The position numbers and the translations under genes are program-made. A stretch of DNA of 64,000 nucleotides from contig JACTNC010000011.1 in NCBI GenBank assembly GCA_014584295.1, forward strand, positions 1-64,000. Reading direction: 5' to 3'. This DNA comes from Verrucomicrobiota bacterium. GTDB taxonomy: Bacteria > Verrucomicrobiota > Verrucomicrobiia > Opitutales > Opitutaceae. Positions 16,863-26,237 of the stretch are shown in pieces (within the stretch, counting starts at the first letter, position 1; every line of letters begins with the position of its first letter). The notes under the pieces were generated by a model. That model was not told where the DNA came from. It saw nothing but the letters and a program-made list of their open reading frames with translations, and did not search any database.

Positions 16863-19790
16863 GTGGAGAAGGTTCCTGAAAAAGCAAGGCAGGGTAGTGA
16901 CGCGGAAGCGCCCGGCGTGTACCGTCATGTCCTGCCATGGGACCGCCCGCTTCCAAGGTCTGCCGCGGAATGGCTGGCCCGTGGATGGACGCATGAAGGG
17001 CCGCTCGATCTGGGGCACTGGCTGGTGATTGTGCCGACCAGGCAGTCCGGACGCCGCCTTCGCGAGGCGCTTGCCGCCTTGGCGTCTGAGGTGGGGCAGG
17101 CGGTCTTTTCCCCGAAGGTGATCCTTCCGGAACATCTGATCACGATGGGCGTAGTTCCGGGCCGGGTTGCCACTCGCGCCCAGCATCAATTGGCCTGGGT
17201 GGAAACGCTGCAATCTGCCGATCTGGACGAGATGCGCGCGGTTTTTCCCGTGGATCCGGCGTACCGCTCATTCACCTGGGCACGGGACCTCGCGAACCAG
17301 ATGATCGACCTTCAGGAGATGCTGCGCGAGGCCGGGTTGACGATTGGTTCGGTGGCACCCGCCATGCGCGCGGGCGCCGACGTGTTTCCCGAGGAGGATC
17401 GCTGGGTGCAGTTGGCGGAACTGTCGCGCCGGGTGACGCAGAGCCTTCGGCGCAGGGGGCTTCAGGACCCGATTCATGCGACACTTGAACTGGCGGGCAA
17501 TCCGGTGCTGCCGGAGGGGATTGCGCGGATTGCGATGATCGCAACGCCGGATCCATTTTCGTTGTCGCTGAAAGTCCTGTCGTCCCATGCGAAGACGATT
17601 CCCGTGTCGGTCGTGATCCACGGTCCTGCGGAGAGCTCCTCCGACACCCTCTTTGACGAATGGGGGCGCCCTCTTGCGGAGGCATGGTCGCGTCGTCACC
17701 TGGACTGGCCGGACTTCAACAAACGCGTGCACCTTTGCGCGGATGCCGGAGAGCAGGCGGAGCGGATCGTTACCCTTGTGCGCGGAATCCCTCCAGGTGC
17801 GGAAGCTGCGGGTATTGGGCTCGCGGATACATCGGTGCTGCCGGTGCTCAAGCGGTCGCTGGAGCGAACAGGCCTGCCGGCCTACAATCCCGCCGGGCAG
17901 CCGTGGCGCTTCGAGGGATTTCATGTGCTGCTGTCGTGCCTGGCGGAGTTTGCAAAGTCGCCCTCTTGGGATGCGGTAAAGGCGCTGATCCGCTGTCCGG
18001 ACGTACTCGAATGGCTGCGCACGCAGCCCGGCCGGCCTGCCTCGGGGGCGCGGATTCTGGCAGAAATCGACGCCCTCGGCGAGGCACACCTACCGCCCAC
18101 GCTGTTCGAGGCCATGCGTCACGTCGACCAGGGAGATGGGTCGATCGAAGGCACCGCATCGCGCTATTCAGAGGCCCGCGCCGCCCTTGCCAGACTCTCC
18201 GAACTGCAACGGGATCTCTCTTCGGGAGCATTTTCAAGGAGTGTGGTCGCCGTGCTGAAACAGATCTTTGCCGGTAGGCGGATTCAAACGGGTACAATCG
18301 AGTTTGAGGCAATGGAGGTGTGGACAGAGTCGCTTCGTGAGGCTGTTGTTGCCCTGACGACGTTTCGAGGCGGACGGATTGACTTGAATGACGCCTGGGA
18401 GTTCGCCCTCGCTCTCTTTGGTGAAATGGTAAGGTTTGAGGAGAAGGAGGAAGGGGCCATCGAACTCAACGGATGGCTCGAGCTCCTCTGGGAGGATGCG
18501 CCTCACCTTGTCGTTGCGGGCATGAACGAAGGATGTGTGCCGGAATCCGTGATGGGTGACGCCTTTCTGCCCGAGGCTGCCCGTCGGAGGATCGGACTTC
18601 GGAACAATGCGATGCGGTATGCGCGCGATGCGTACCTGCTGCATGCATTGGCGGCGAGTCGCGATGGAAAGACCGGCAGGCTCGACCTGTTGGTGGGCAA
18701 GGCTGCTGTCACGGGCGATCCGCTGCGACCGTCGCGACTGCTCCTGCAGTGTCCGGACGAGGATCTGCCCGCCCGGGTCGGCTGGCTGTTTCGGGAGACC
18801 GAATCCGAGAGGGCCACCGTGCCATGGACACGGGCGTGGCGGTTGAAACCGACGCTGGTTGCTCCGCCGGAACGGGTGTCGGTTACGGCCTTGCGCGACT
18901 GGCTTGAATGTCCGTTTCGTTTCTATCTCAAGCATGCCCTGAAGCTCAGGCGCGTGGAGATCGACAAGGCAGAGCTGGACGCTCGCGATTTCGGCAATCT
19001 CCTGCACGCCACGTTTCAGCGGCTCGCCGATCCCGAGGCTCAGGGAATTGTCGATGCAAGGGATCTCACTGCCTTCCTGCTGGCCCATTTCGAGCGCGAG
19101 GCGAGCGCGCGGTATGGAGACCTGCGCACGCTTCCGCTCATCGCCCAGTTTGATTCGGCGCGGCAGAGAATCCTGAAAGCCGCGGAGATCGAGGCAAGGC
19201 AGCGCGAAGCGGGCTGGCGGACGCTGCGTGTCGAATGGAAATTTGAGCTGCCTGTAAACGGAATCCGAATTCGCGGCGTCATCGACCGTGTTGACCGCAA
19301 CGAGAACGATCTCCGATGCGTGAGGGTCGTCGACTACAAGACGTCGGACAAAGCCGTGCGGCCAGTCATGGCACATCTCCGCTCCAGCCGGAATGCCGAT
19401 GCGGCCAGGGAGTCCTGGCAGCGTGTTTTCCTCGGGACAAAGGAGCACGTCTGGTCGGATTTGCAGCTTCCCGTCTACCGACGCGTGCTTGAGGCGGAGT
19501 TCGGAAATGCGATTGAGTGTGGCTATTTCAACCTGCCCAAGGCGGTGGGTGATTCGGCACTATCGATGTGGGATGATTTCACCGCAGATCTTCAAGCATC
19601 CGCCAATGCCTGCCTTGATGGGATCACGACAGCAATTGCCGCCGGCAGGTTCTGGCCACCTGTGGAGATTGCGCAGCCGGACCATGATGACTGGGCCGAG
19701 TTGTTTCATCACGGAGCAGCGGAAAGTGTGGATCCCAAGTGGATCGAGAAACTGCGTGGAATTGGGGAACTGAAAGGAGGCGGTGCATGA
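16863..19790 (+). CDS. addB: AddB-like PD-(D/E)XK nuclease subunit
   Basis: 975 residues. The N-terminal part resembles a decayed UvrD-type helicase (LGHWLVIVPTRQSGRRLREA has no Walker A GKT). The C-terminal third is a RecB-family nuclease: VSVTALRDWLECPFRFYLKH at about residue 671, RDFGNLLHATFQRL (His), IRGVIDRVDRNEN (catalytic Asp region) and VVDYKTSDK (Asp, Lys). This layout matches AddB, which with AddA processes double-strand ends for recombination. I do not see the four-Cys iron-sulphur pattern of classic AddB. GTG start. Its stop overlaps the helicase start (ATGA), so the two are translationally coupled. Confidence 0.8.
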   Translation: MEKVPEKARQGSDAEAPGVYRHVLPWDRPLPRSAAEWLARGWTHEGPLDLGHWLVIVPTRQSGRRLREALAALASEVGQAVFSPKVILPEHLITMGVVPGRVATRAQHQLAWVETLQSADLDEMRAVFPVDPAYRSFTWARDLANQMIDLQEMLREAGLTIGSVAPAMRAGADVFPEEDRWVQLAELSRRVTQSLRRRGLQDPIHATLELAGNPVLPEGIARIAMIATPDPFSLSLKVLSSHAKTIPVSVVIHGPAESSSDTLFDEWGRPLAEAWSRRHLDWPDFNKRVHLCADAGEQAERIVTLVRGIPPGAEAAGIGLADTSVLPVLKRSLERTGLPAYNPAGQPWRFEGFHVLLSCLAEFAKSPSWDAVKALIRCPDVLEWLRTQPGRPASGARILAEIDALGEAHLPPTLFEAMRHVDQGDGSIEGTASRYSEARAALARLSELQRDLSSGAFSRSVVAVLKQIFAGRRIQTGTIEFEAMEVWTESLREAVVALTTFRGGRIDLNDAWEFALALFGEMVRFEEKEEGAIELNGWLELLWEDAPHLVVAGMNEGCVPESVMGDAFLPEAARRRIGLRNNAMRYARDAYLLHALAASRDGKTGRLDLLVGKAAVTGDPLRPSRLLLQCPDEDLPARVGWLFRETESERATVPWTRAWRLKPTLVAPPERVSVTALRDWLECPFRFYLKHALKLRRVEIDKAELDARDFGNLLHATFQRLADPEAQGIVDARDLTAFLLAHFEREASARYGDLRTLPLIAQFDSARQRILKAAEIEARQREAGWRTLRVEWKFELPVNGIRIRGVIDRVDRNENDLRCVRVVDYKTSDKAVRPVMAHLRSSRNADAARESWQRVFLGTKEHVWSDLQLPVYRRVLEAEFGNAIECGYFNLPKAVGDSALSMWDDFTADLQASANACLDGITTAIAAGRFWPPVEIAQPDHDDWAELFHHGAAESVDPKWIEKLRGIGELKGGGA

Positions 19791-22700
19791 AGCCCCTGCG
19801 CCATACGATGATCCTCGCCTCGGCGGGTTCGGGAAAAACCCATGCGCTGACCAATCGGTATGTTGCGTTGCTGGCCCGGGGCATAGCACCGGAGCGCATC
19901 ATCGCCCTGACGTTCACGCGCAAGGCCGCCGGTGAATTCTTTGAGGAGATACTGAACAAGCTGGCGAGAGCCGCTTCGAGCGATGGGGAGGCGACCCGGC
20001 TCGCGGGTGCGCTCGGTTCAGCGGATCTCAGGCGCGCGGATTTCCTTGCGATGCTTCGCTCGGTGGTGGATGCAATGCCACGTCTCAGCCTGGGGACACT
20101 CGACGGATTTTTCGCTAGAATTGTGCGGAGCTTTCCCCTAGAGCTCGGGCTGAGCGGGGCGTTTGAGATTCTGCAGGAACATTCCGCGCGGCGGGCACGG
20201 CGCCGCGTGCTGCGATCCCTCTTCACGGTTGAGGGCGAGCGTACTCCGCAGCAGAAGGATTTCATCGAAGCCTTCAAGCGCGCGACGTACGGTATGGAGG
20301 AGAAGCAACTGGGGGGAAGGCTCGACCGCTTCCTCGACGAGCATGCCGAGACATACCTGTCGGCTCCGGATTCCGAGGCATGGGCAACTCCGCGGAGGAT
20401 CTGGCCCGATGGGTGCGATTGGCTGGAGCTTCCAGTTGTGCCGCGCGAGGAAGCGGAGTCCGCGCTGCCAGCAGCGCTGCCCTGGGAGACGCTGTCTGTG
20501 GAGCAGCGCAAGCGGTTCACCGATTTCTTTGCGGAATGGAAAACCTGGCGGGCGGGTGCGACTCTGCCCAAGCCGATGCGGTACTTGCTGGAGAATGCCT
20601 TTGCCGCATGGAGTGACTTGAAGGCGGGACGCGGGAGCGTGGTGATTGAGCGCAAGAAGGTGGCGCTGTCGCCTGAGGCATCGCGTATCCTTTGTGGCAT
20701 TCTTGTGGCGATCGGGCGCGAGGAGGTGCAGCGACGCCTTGAGATGACCCGCGGGCTCTATGACGTGCTTCGCGGGTACGAGCGGGTCTACCACGACAGC
20801 GTGCGGCGCGGGGGCCGGCTGACCTTTGCCGATGTACAGAGGCTGCTGCTGCCCGGAGCTGGTGCGCCGCCACTGCATTCAGGCATGGCAGGAGAAAACC
20901 GGGAGGAACTTCGCCTTTCAATCGACTGGCGGCTGGATGCCCAGTTCGATCACTGGCTGCTGGACGAGTTTCAGGACACGAGTTTTGGACAATGGAGCAT
21001 CCTGCGGAACCTGATTGACGAAGCCGTGCAGGATCCTGAGGGACGCCGGACGTTTTTCTATGTTGGCGACGTGAAGCAGGCGATCTTCTCATGGCGGGAG
21101 GGGGATCCGCGCCTGTTCCGTGAGATCTTCGACCACTACAATTCCGCGCAGCCGGGTATCATCGAGGAGCTGCAGCTCAATCAGTCCTGGCGCTCTTGTT
21201 CCGAGATGATTGCATTGGTCAATCGCGTGTTCGGCGACGCACGATCGCTCTCTGCCGTGGTGCCGCGGGCAACGGCGGAAGCATGGGCACGGGAGTGGCG
21301 CGAGCACAGCTCAGCCCGGCCGGGATTGGAAGGCTATGCCGAGGTGCGTGTGGCGGACGACACGGAAAAGCGGTATCAGGAGGTGCTCAGGATTCTCAGA
21401 GAGGTGGATCCCCTTGGCCGTGGACTGAGTGTCGCCCTGCTGGTGCAGCAAAACAACACTGCGGCTGAACTGGCCAGTTTCCTTCGGACCCAGGGAGGAT
21501 TGCGCGCGGTTGCGGAGAGTGACATTGCCGTCTGCACGGACAATCCTGTCGGTGCGGCGCTGCTCGCGCTCGTGCGTGCGGCGGCGTTTCCCGGTGACTC
21601 CCTTGCCTGGGAGCATGTGAGGATGACGCCCTTGGCGGAGGTGCTTGCCTTGAAGGGGATCCACGCGCCGGAGGGTCTTGCTCTGCGCCTGCTGGCCGAG
21701 GTGAACGAGCGGGGATTTGCAGGCGGATTGGAGCCGTGGATTGCGGAACTGGAGAAACGTCTGGATGCAGGCGACGAATTCAGCCGCGAGAGGGCGCGGG
21801 ACTGGTTTGAGGCGGCGCATGTATTTGACGAGACGGGGAGCCGCGACTTCGCGGAGTTTCTGGAATTTGCCGGGCGATATACGAAGCGCGAAGGTGAGTC
21901 GGCTTCGGTCATCCGAGTCATGACGATTCACAAGGCGAAGGGATTGGGCTTCGATCTTGTGATACTGCCCGATCTGGAATCACGGAGTATTGCGCAGCCG
22001 CGTTCCGGACTGGCGGTGAAGAAGGCCGCGGATCGCTCCGTGGAGTGGATCATGGATCCTCCAACCCGGATATTTGCCGATCATGACCCGGTGCTTTCGG
22101 CCTGGCTGTCTGCGGCGGAAGAGGACGCGGCCTATGAGTCACTTTGCCTGCTCTATGTGGCCATGACGCGTGCAAAGCGGGCGATGTACCTGATTGTGGA
22201 GCCCGTGGGTACGTCGAAGGCGCGGACGTATCCGCAGGTGCTTCGGTCGACGGTGGGTGAAACCTTTGCTGAAGGAAATCCGCAATGGTACCTCCAATGC
22301 CAGCCAAAGGCGACTGTAGTACCGGAGCCGGCTGTCATTGAACCATGGATACGCGCGGAGGAAGCTTCCGCGCACGGAGCGCGGCATGCTCGCCTTAGGG
22401 TGCGGGAGCCTTCCGAGGCTGATCGGGGATCGATTTCCGCTTCGGCCCTCCTCGACCTGGAGTCACGCAGTCAGGCGGAGCATGGCACTGCGGTACATTC
22501 GCTTCTGGCAGCAGTGCGCTGGAGCGATGAGCCATGGATGGATCGTGTTGCGGCGATAACGCTGCCGGAGGCCATCGACGATGCGGCGCGCGTGGAAATG
22601 GAAGCGTGCATGAACGCTTCTGCATTGGCGGAGGTTTTCCGTCGACCCATACATTCCGCCCAGGCAAGCGTCTGGCGTGAGAGGGCGTTCGAGATGGTGT

Positions 22701-23005
22701 TGGAGGGAGTGTGGCTGACCGGGGTTTTCGATCGTGTGGTGATTGAGCTCGACGAGGAGGGCGGGGTGGTTCGGGCGACGGTGTGGGATTTCAAAACGGA
22801 TCGTGTGGCGACCCGGGAGGAGGCCCTGCGCGCGGGGCGGCGGTATCTGGGGCAAATGGACCTCTATCGGAAGGCAGTGGCCCGGCTTTGCGGGGTGCCA
22901 CTCGGGGAGGTCGCTGCCGGGCTGGTATTTACCAAGATTCGTGAAGTGTTGGGGTTCGCAGAGTTGCAAAGCAGTGGGAGTGGGGCACGAGGTGCGGGAA
23001 ATTGA
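19787..23005 (+). CDS. addA: AddA-like UvrD-family helicase-nuclease
   Basis: 1072 residues. An SF1A helicase core carries Walker A ILASAGSGKTHALT near the N-terminus, motif Ia ALTFTRKAAGEF, Walker B LLDEFQDTSFGQW at about residue 390, FYVGDVKQAIFSWREGD (motif III), VMTIHKAKGLGFDLVILPD (motif V) and LLYVAMTRAKRAMYLI (motif VI). A second RecB-type nuclease domain closes the protein (LTGVFDRVVIELDEEGG, TVWDFKTDRV). This is the AddA plan. With the preceding subunit it would form a two-nuclease AddAB complex acting on DNA ends. The ATG overlapping the upstream TGA is chosen; a start 16 codons upstream would extend into that gene. Confidence 0.88.
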   Translation: MKPLRHTMILASAGSGKTHALTNRYVALLARGIAPERIIALTFTRKAAGEFFEEILNKLARAASSDGEATRLAGALGSADLRRADFLAMLRSVVDAMPRLSLGTLDGFFARIVRSFPLELGLSGAFEILQEHSARRARRRVLRSLFTVEGERTPQQKDFIEAFKRATYGMEEKQLGGRLDRFLDEHAETYLSAPDSEAWATPRRIWPDGCDWLELPVVPREEAESALPAALPWETLSVEQRKRFTDFFAEWKTWRAGATLPKPMRYLLENAFAAWSDLKAGRGSVVIERKKVALSPEASRILCGILVAIGREEVQRRLEMTRGLYDVLRGYERVYHDSVRRGGRLTFADVQRLLLPGAGAPPLHSGMAGENREELRLSIDWRLDAQFDHWLLDEFQDTSFGQWSILRNLIDEAVQDPEGRRTFFYVGDVKQAIFSWREGDPRLFREIFDHYNSAQPGIIEELQLNQSWRSCSEMIALVNRVFGDARSLSAVVPRATAEAWAREWREHSSARPGLEGYAEVRVADDTEKRYQEVLRILREVDPLGRGLSVALLVQQNNTAAELASFLRTQGGLRAVAESDIAVCTDNPVGAALLALVRAAAFPGDSLAWEHVRMTPLAEVLALKGIHAPEGLALRLLAEVNERGFAGGLEPWIAELEKRLDAGDEFSRERARDWFEAAHVFDETGSRDFAEFLEFAGRYTKREGESASVIRVMTIHKAKGLGFDLVILPDLESRSIAQPRSGLAVKKAADRSVEWIMDPPTRIFADHDPVLSAWLSAAEEDAAYESLCLLYVAMTRAKRAMYLIVEPVGTSKARTYPQVLRSTVGETFAEGNPQWYLQCQPKATVVPEPAVIEPWIRAEEASAHGARHARLRVREPSEADRGSISASALLDLESRSQAEHGTAVHSLLAAVRWSDEPWMDRVAAITLPEAIDDAARVEMEACMNASALAEVFRRPIHSAQASVWRERAFEMVLEGVWLTGVFDRVVIELDEEGGVVRATVWDFKTDRVATREEALRAGRRYLGQMDLYRKAVARLCGVPLGEVAAGLVFTKIREVLGFAELQSSGSGARGAGN

Positions 23006-23059
23006 GGCTTTACACTGGGCGCATCGATCGGCACTTCCTTACCTTTCAACTCTCACACC

Positions 23060-23161
23060 ATGGGCAATCTGAAGAAGAAGCGTCGTCTCAAGATGAACAA
23101 GCACAAGCGCCGGAAGCGCTTGAAATCAAACCGCCACAAGAAGCGCACGTGGCAGAAGTGA
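23060..23161 (+). CDS. AURKAIP1/COX24 (mS38/bS22)-type basic small protein, 33 aa
   Basis: The frame [19 protein letters not shown], continuing [14 protein letters not shown], is 33 residues with 21 Lys/Arg. It fits the AURKAIP1/COX24 domain, known from the mitochondrial ribosomal protein mS38 and from short bacterial ribosome-associated proteins such as mycobacterial bS22. The likely role is therefore binding to rRNA of the small subunit. It lies 54 bp after the helicase gene, is followed by a strong terminator, and is easy to miss because of its size. Confidence 0.8.
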   Translation: MGNLKKKRRLKMNKHKRRKRLKSNRHKKRTWQK

Positions 23162-23212
23162 GCGTTGCGCGCCCAATGCTCTTCTGAGGCGCCGAAACTC
23201 TCCCCCCTTTTC

Positions 23213-23250
23213 AACCCGCTGCATCACCGCAGCGGGTTTTTCTTTTTTTT
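23213..23250 (+). terminator. Intrinsic terminator after the small basic protein
   Basis: CCCGCTGC and GCAGCGGG (23215-23222 with 23229-23236), extended by AA/TT, enclose a 6-base loop and run into TTTTTCTTTTTTTT. The rest of the 329-bp gap before pilM shows only the inverted repeat listed next. Confidence 0.9.
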
Positions 23251-23339
23251 CACAGATGGCTATCCGGATGCCTTCGGATCGTTTGCACGGTTTTAGCAAA
23301 GCCGGTTAAGTTCTGGTAAATGCGGGTATTACGCAGGGG

Positions 23340-23360
23340 GCAAACCTCAAAATGGTTTGC
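23340..23360. promoter_or_regulatory. Inverted repeat upstream of pilM operon
   Basis: GCAAACC and GGTTTGC form a perfect 7-bp inverted repeat around TCAAAAT, 130 bp before the pilM start. It could be an operator or a leader hairpin for the pilus operon. No T-run follows, so it is not a terminator. No confident -35/-10 pair was found nearby. Confidence 0.3.
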
Positions 23361-23490
23361 TCAGAGAGTCGGTGCGCCGATTCGTCGTGCAATCGTACCA
23401 ACGCGCCTGCTCACCATGCGATCCCGGCCAGATCAAACGACCTTAAGCTTCGATGGACCCCGTGCCGTATAGGGGCGCGTAGCGAACGTC

Positions 23491-24534
23491 ATGCTATTTT
23501 CCTCAAAACCCAAAGGCTTCTTCGTCGACTGCAACGATCACGGGATGTTTGTCGCCCGCACGAGCGGACCGGTTCCTCCCTTCGTTGTGGAGGAACTGCG
23601 TGAAGTCCCTTCCGGCGAGGCTGCGGCTCTCGCCGAAACCTTGAAACAGCTCCAGCCCAAGCGGAGCCAGACCGGCTATGTTCATGCCACGGTGGGCATG
23701 CATTCCGAGCAGCGGCTGCTCCGTCGCGCAACGCTCGAGGTAAAGCGTGTGAAGGAAAATGGTTACCTCGACGAGGTGCTTCAGACGCAGTTCAAGGTTG
23801 ATCCGAACAAGTTCATCGCGGCAGTGCTCAACGCCAATGACGGCGCGGAGTACGACATGGCCAAGGCCAGCCAGAAGGATGTCCTCTTCTGTGGAGTCCC
23901 TCAGGAGGAAGTTATCTCTTTTCAGGACACGGTGCTTGCCAAGGGCATCTATCCGGAGCGCGTCGAGATTGGTTCCCTCGCGGTCATCGGTGCGCTGGTC
24001 GACTACCTGAGCTATACGCAGTCGAAGATTCCCTCACTCGTCCTCGAACTGGGTTTCGATACAACCCATTCCTACATCATCTCTGCCAACGGTGTCGATT
24101 CATCGCGCCCGATTCCGATCGGCCTCTCGTCGATGATTCCGGTCGTCCAGAAGGAACTGGGACTGAAGGATGAGGAGTCCGCGAAGAGGCTATTCTATTC
24201 GAACACCTTTGATTTCACCGGCATGGGCGCACAGCTCATCCAGCGCCTCCTGACCGAGTTGCAGTCGTCGATTGGCTTCTACGAAGTCCAGACGGGTCAA
24301 ATGGTCGGGCAGGTCGTGTGCACACAGCTCCCGCTCAAGCTGAACTGGATCGCCGATGTGATCGCCACCCAGCTTTCGGTCAGACCGCTGCGTCTGGATG
24401 TCGTGCCCTGGCTGCACGCCCGCAACATCACCCTTGCCGATTCTCCCAACTCCCTCGCCGGGGATTCCCGCTGGCTCGGGGTCTTCAGCCTGATGGTACA
24501 GTACCATGCCCTCGCTCCTGAAAAGAAAGACTGA
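23491..24534 (+). CDS. pilM: PilM-like type IV pilus assembly protein
   Basis: 347 residues, actin-like ATPase fold. The start MLFSSKPKGFFVDCNDHG gives the first phosphate strand; IPSLVLELGFDTTHSYII is the second phosphate strand; LIQRLLTELQSSIGFYEVQTG is the typical PilM C-terminal helix region. PilM is the cytoplasmic ring component that recruits PilN and links the inner-membrane platform to the assembly ATPases. Similarity to classical PilM is remote and matches the diverged versions of Verrucomicrobiota; gene order M-N-O-P-Q supports it. First gene of the operon. Confidence 0.75.
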   Translation: MLFSSKPKGFFVDCNDHGMFVARTSGPVPPFVVEELREVPSGEAAALAETLKQLQPKRSQTGYVHATVGMHSEQRLLRRATLEVKRVKENGYLDEVLQTQFKVDPNKFIAAVLNANDGAEYDMAKASQKDVLFCGVPQEEVISFQDTVLAKGIYPERVEIGSLAVIGALVDYLSYTQSKIPSLVLELGFDTTHSYIISANGVDSSRPIPIGLSSMIPVVQKELGLKDEESAKRLFYSNTFDFTGMGAQLIQRLLTELQSSIGFYEVQTGQMVGQVVCTQLPLKLNWIADVIATQLSVRPLRLDVVPWLHARNITLADSPNSLAGDSRWLGVFSLMVQYHALAPEKKD

Positions 24535-24544
24535 AAAGGGGCAG

Positions 24545-25138
24545 ATGCCTCTTGTGCCAGCATGGCACCCCAATTTCCGCAATTTTGACCGATTGCCGGA
24601 TACCAAGGCTGTCCGTACGTCGTTCTTCGTGAACGGTGTCGCAGTGGTGATCGCGATTTCGCTGCTGCTCGTCTTTGCCTATCAGGAGTACGCGCTCTAT
24701 GTGCTCAATCGCCAGATAATCGAATGGCAGGCTCGCATCGATGGGAACCAGAAGGCGAGTGCTCTCGCGGTTGTCGAGTACAAGAAGTTCCAGGCAGAGG
24801 AGAAGAAGATCGCGGAACTCGAGGCATTTGTCTCAACGCCAAAACCGCTCTCCGTGCTTCTGCTTGACCTGAGCCGTACACTCCCCCCGCGCATCGCTCT
24901 GCTGAATGTGATCTACCGGCTTGATGGTGTAAACCTGCGCGGCGTGGTACGCGGTGCAGGTGATCGTGCCAGCGGTGAGGTGGCGTCCTATGTGCAGAAG
25001 CTCAAGAAGGAGCCCGCCTTCAGCACGGTGTTTGACTCCATCTCCCAGTCGGCCTTGGGACGCGATTCCCAGGGAGAGCGTCTGTCGTTCGAACTGTTCA
25101 TGAAATACAAGGGCGCTGCGGCCACCGCAAAGAAATGA
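24545..25138 (+). CDS. pilN: PilN-like inner-membrane pilus protein
   Basis: About 197 residues from the ATG 10 bp after the pilM stop, preceded by AAGGGG. An ATG at 24506 inside pilM would add 13 residues. One transmembrane helix (SFFVNGVAVVIAISLLLVFA, about residues 29-48) is followed by a coiled-coil segment (NRQIIEWQARIDGNQKASA ... KFQAEEKKIAELEAF). A ferredoxin-like domain with LLLDLSRTLPPRIALLNVIY comes last, the usual PilN arrangement. It would bridge PilM and PilO. Its stop overlaps the next start (ATGA). Confidence 0.7.
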   Translation: MPLVPAWHPNFRNFDRLPDTKAVRTSFFVNGVAVVIAISLLLVFAYQEYALYVLNRQIIEWQARIDGNQKASALAVVEYKKFQAEEKKIAELEAFVSTPKPLSVLLLDLSRTLPPRIALLNVIYRLDGVNLRGVVRGAGDRASGEVASYVQKLKKEPAFSTVFDSISQSALGRDSQGERLSFELFMKYKGAAATAKK

Positions 25139-25701
25139 GCAAGGAAAAGTCATCTTCCAGCTTTCTGAAGAAGCATCCGCTTAGCGTTGGCTGCGCGGTG
25201 CTCAGCGTGCTCCTCATTGCCGCGATCATCTATCGCCGGGACGCGATGCCGGCCGCGGTCTCTGATCTCGACGACAAGACCGCCAAGGGGGAAAGGCTGG
25301 CCGCCAACATCACCAATTCCAATCAGCTCAACGAGCAGAACGAGGCTCTCTCAAAGGCAAACGCTGTTGTCGCCGGCCGTCTGGTAAAGGCGTCGGAGCT
25401 CGCGAAGAATCTCCAGTATTTTTACCGCATGGAGGCCGAGACGGGCACGAAGTACATCGAGCTGCGCCAGCAAGCCTCGCCCACGGCCGTGAAACCGGGC
25501 AACGCCTATCTCTCGGTTCCCTACACGATGACCGTTGAGGGCAGCTTCCTGCAACTCGTCACCCTATTGCGGCGGCTCGAAAACGGGACCCATTTCTGCC
25601 GGATCCTGAATACGACGATTACCCGAGGAACGGGTGACCCAGGCACCACCGTGAGCCCGCTCACGATGACGATGAACCTCGAACTTCTAGGACAACCGTG
25701 A
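25135..25701 (+). CDS. pilO: PilO-like inner-membrane pilus protein
   Basis: 188 residues: a short basic N-terminus, one membrane helix (LSVGCAVLSVLLIAAIIY), a coiled coil (LAANITNSNQLNEQNEALSK ... ASELAKNLQYFYRMEAE) and a beta/alpha C-terminal domain (VPYTMTVEGSFLQLVTLLRR) typical of PilO/GspM. It overlaps both neighbours by 4 bases. Expected to heterodimerise with PilN in the periplasm. Identification rests on layout and gene order rather than clear sequence identity. Confidence 0.65.
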   Translation: MSKEKSSSSFLKKHPLSVGCAVLSVLLIAAIIYRRDAMPAAVSDLDDKTAKGERLAANITNSNQLNEQNEALSKANAVVAGRLVKASELAKNLQYFYRMEAETGTKYIELRQQASPTAVKPGNAYLSVPYTMTVEGSFLQLVTLLRRLENGTHFCRILNTTITRGTGDPGTTVSPLTMTMNLELLGQP

Positions 25702-26237
25702 GCAAATTCTCCGAGAATCTGCCGCTCTTTTCGCTCGCGATCTGCATCGCGGGTGCCCCGCTTGTCGGCGCTCCGGCAAAGGCGTTGAAGGCGGACATCA
25801 ATCCGAGCGCAGCCCGCACGGCCATGGTGGAAAAGGCCCAGAAGCTTACCCGCCAGGTTGATGTTGCCAATCTTGCGGCGACAACCGTGGACCCCTTCAG
25901 TCCGGCCAGCTTCAATGCGCCAGACCCCGAAGAGATGCGCCTGGCCGCCGAGGCGGCGCGACGCGCCAGGGGTGTACCCGGTCCGCGCGTGGCCTCTGAC
26001 CGGGATCTTCTCATTGCCATCGCCCATCAGATCAAGCCGACCGGCACGATGAATCTCGGTGGCGAATCCATTCTCCTTGTCGGCTCGCAGAAGATCCGCG
26101 TCGGGGAATCCCTTTCCGCCTCCTACGAGGGGAAACCGATTGCTGTCACGGTGACCGCAATCGATCGCACCAGCTTCAGTCTCCGCCTCAACGGCGAAGA
26201 ATTTACTCGTCCCATCAAAACAGGATCCAACCCATGA
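25698..26237 (+). CDS. PilP-like periplasmic pilus protein
   Basis: 179 residues with a GTG start overlapping the upstream TGA. A hydrophobic N-terminus (FSLAICIAGAPLVGAPAKA) looks like a signal peptide without a lipobox Cys. A disordered linker leads to a C-terminal beta domain (LGGESILLVGSQKIRVGESL, then TVTAIDRTSFSLRLNGEEF), similar in plan to the homology-region domain of PilP/GspC that contacts the secretin. The assignment as PilP is by position between PilO and the secretin. Confidence 0.5.
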   Translation: MSKFSENLPLFSLAICIAGAPLVGAPAKALKADINPSAARTAMVEKAQKLTRQVDVANLAATTVDPFSPASFNAPDPEEMRLAAEAARRARGVPGPRVASDRDLLIAIAHQIKPTGTMNLGGESILLVGSQKIRVGESLSASYEGKPIAVTVTAIDRTSFSLRLNGEEFTRPIKTGSNP

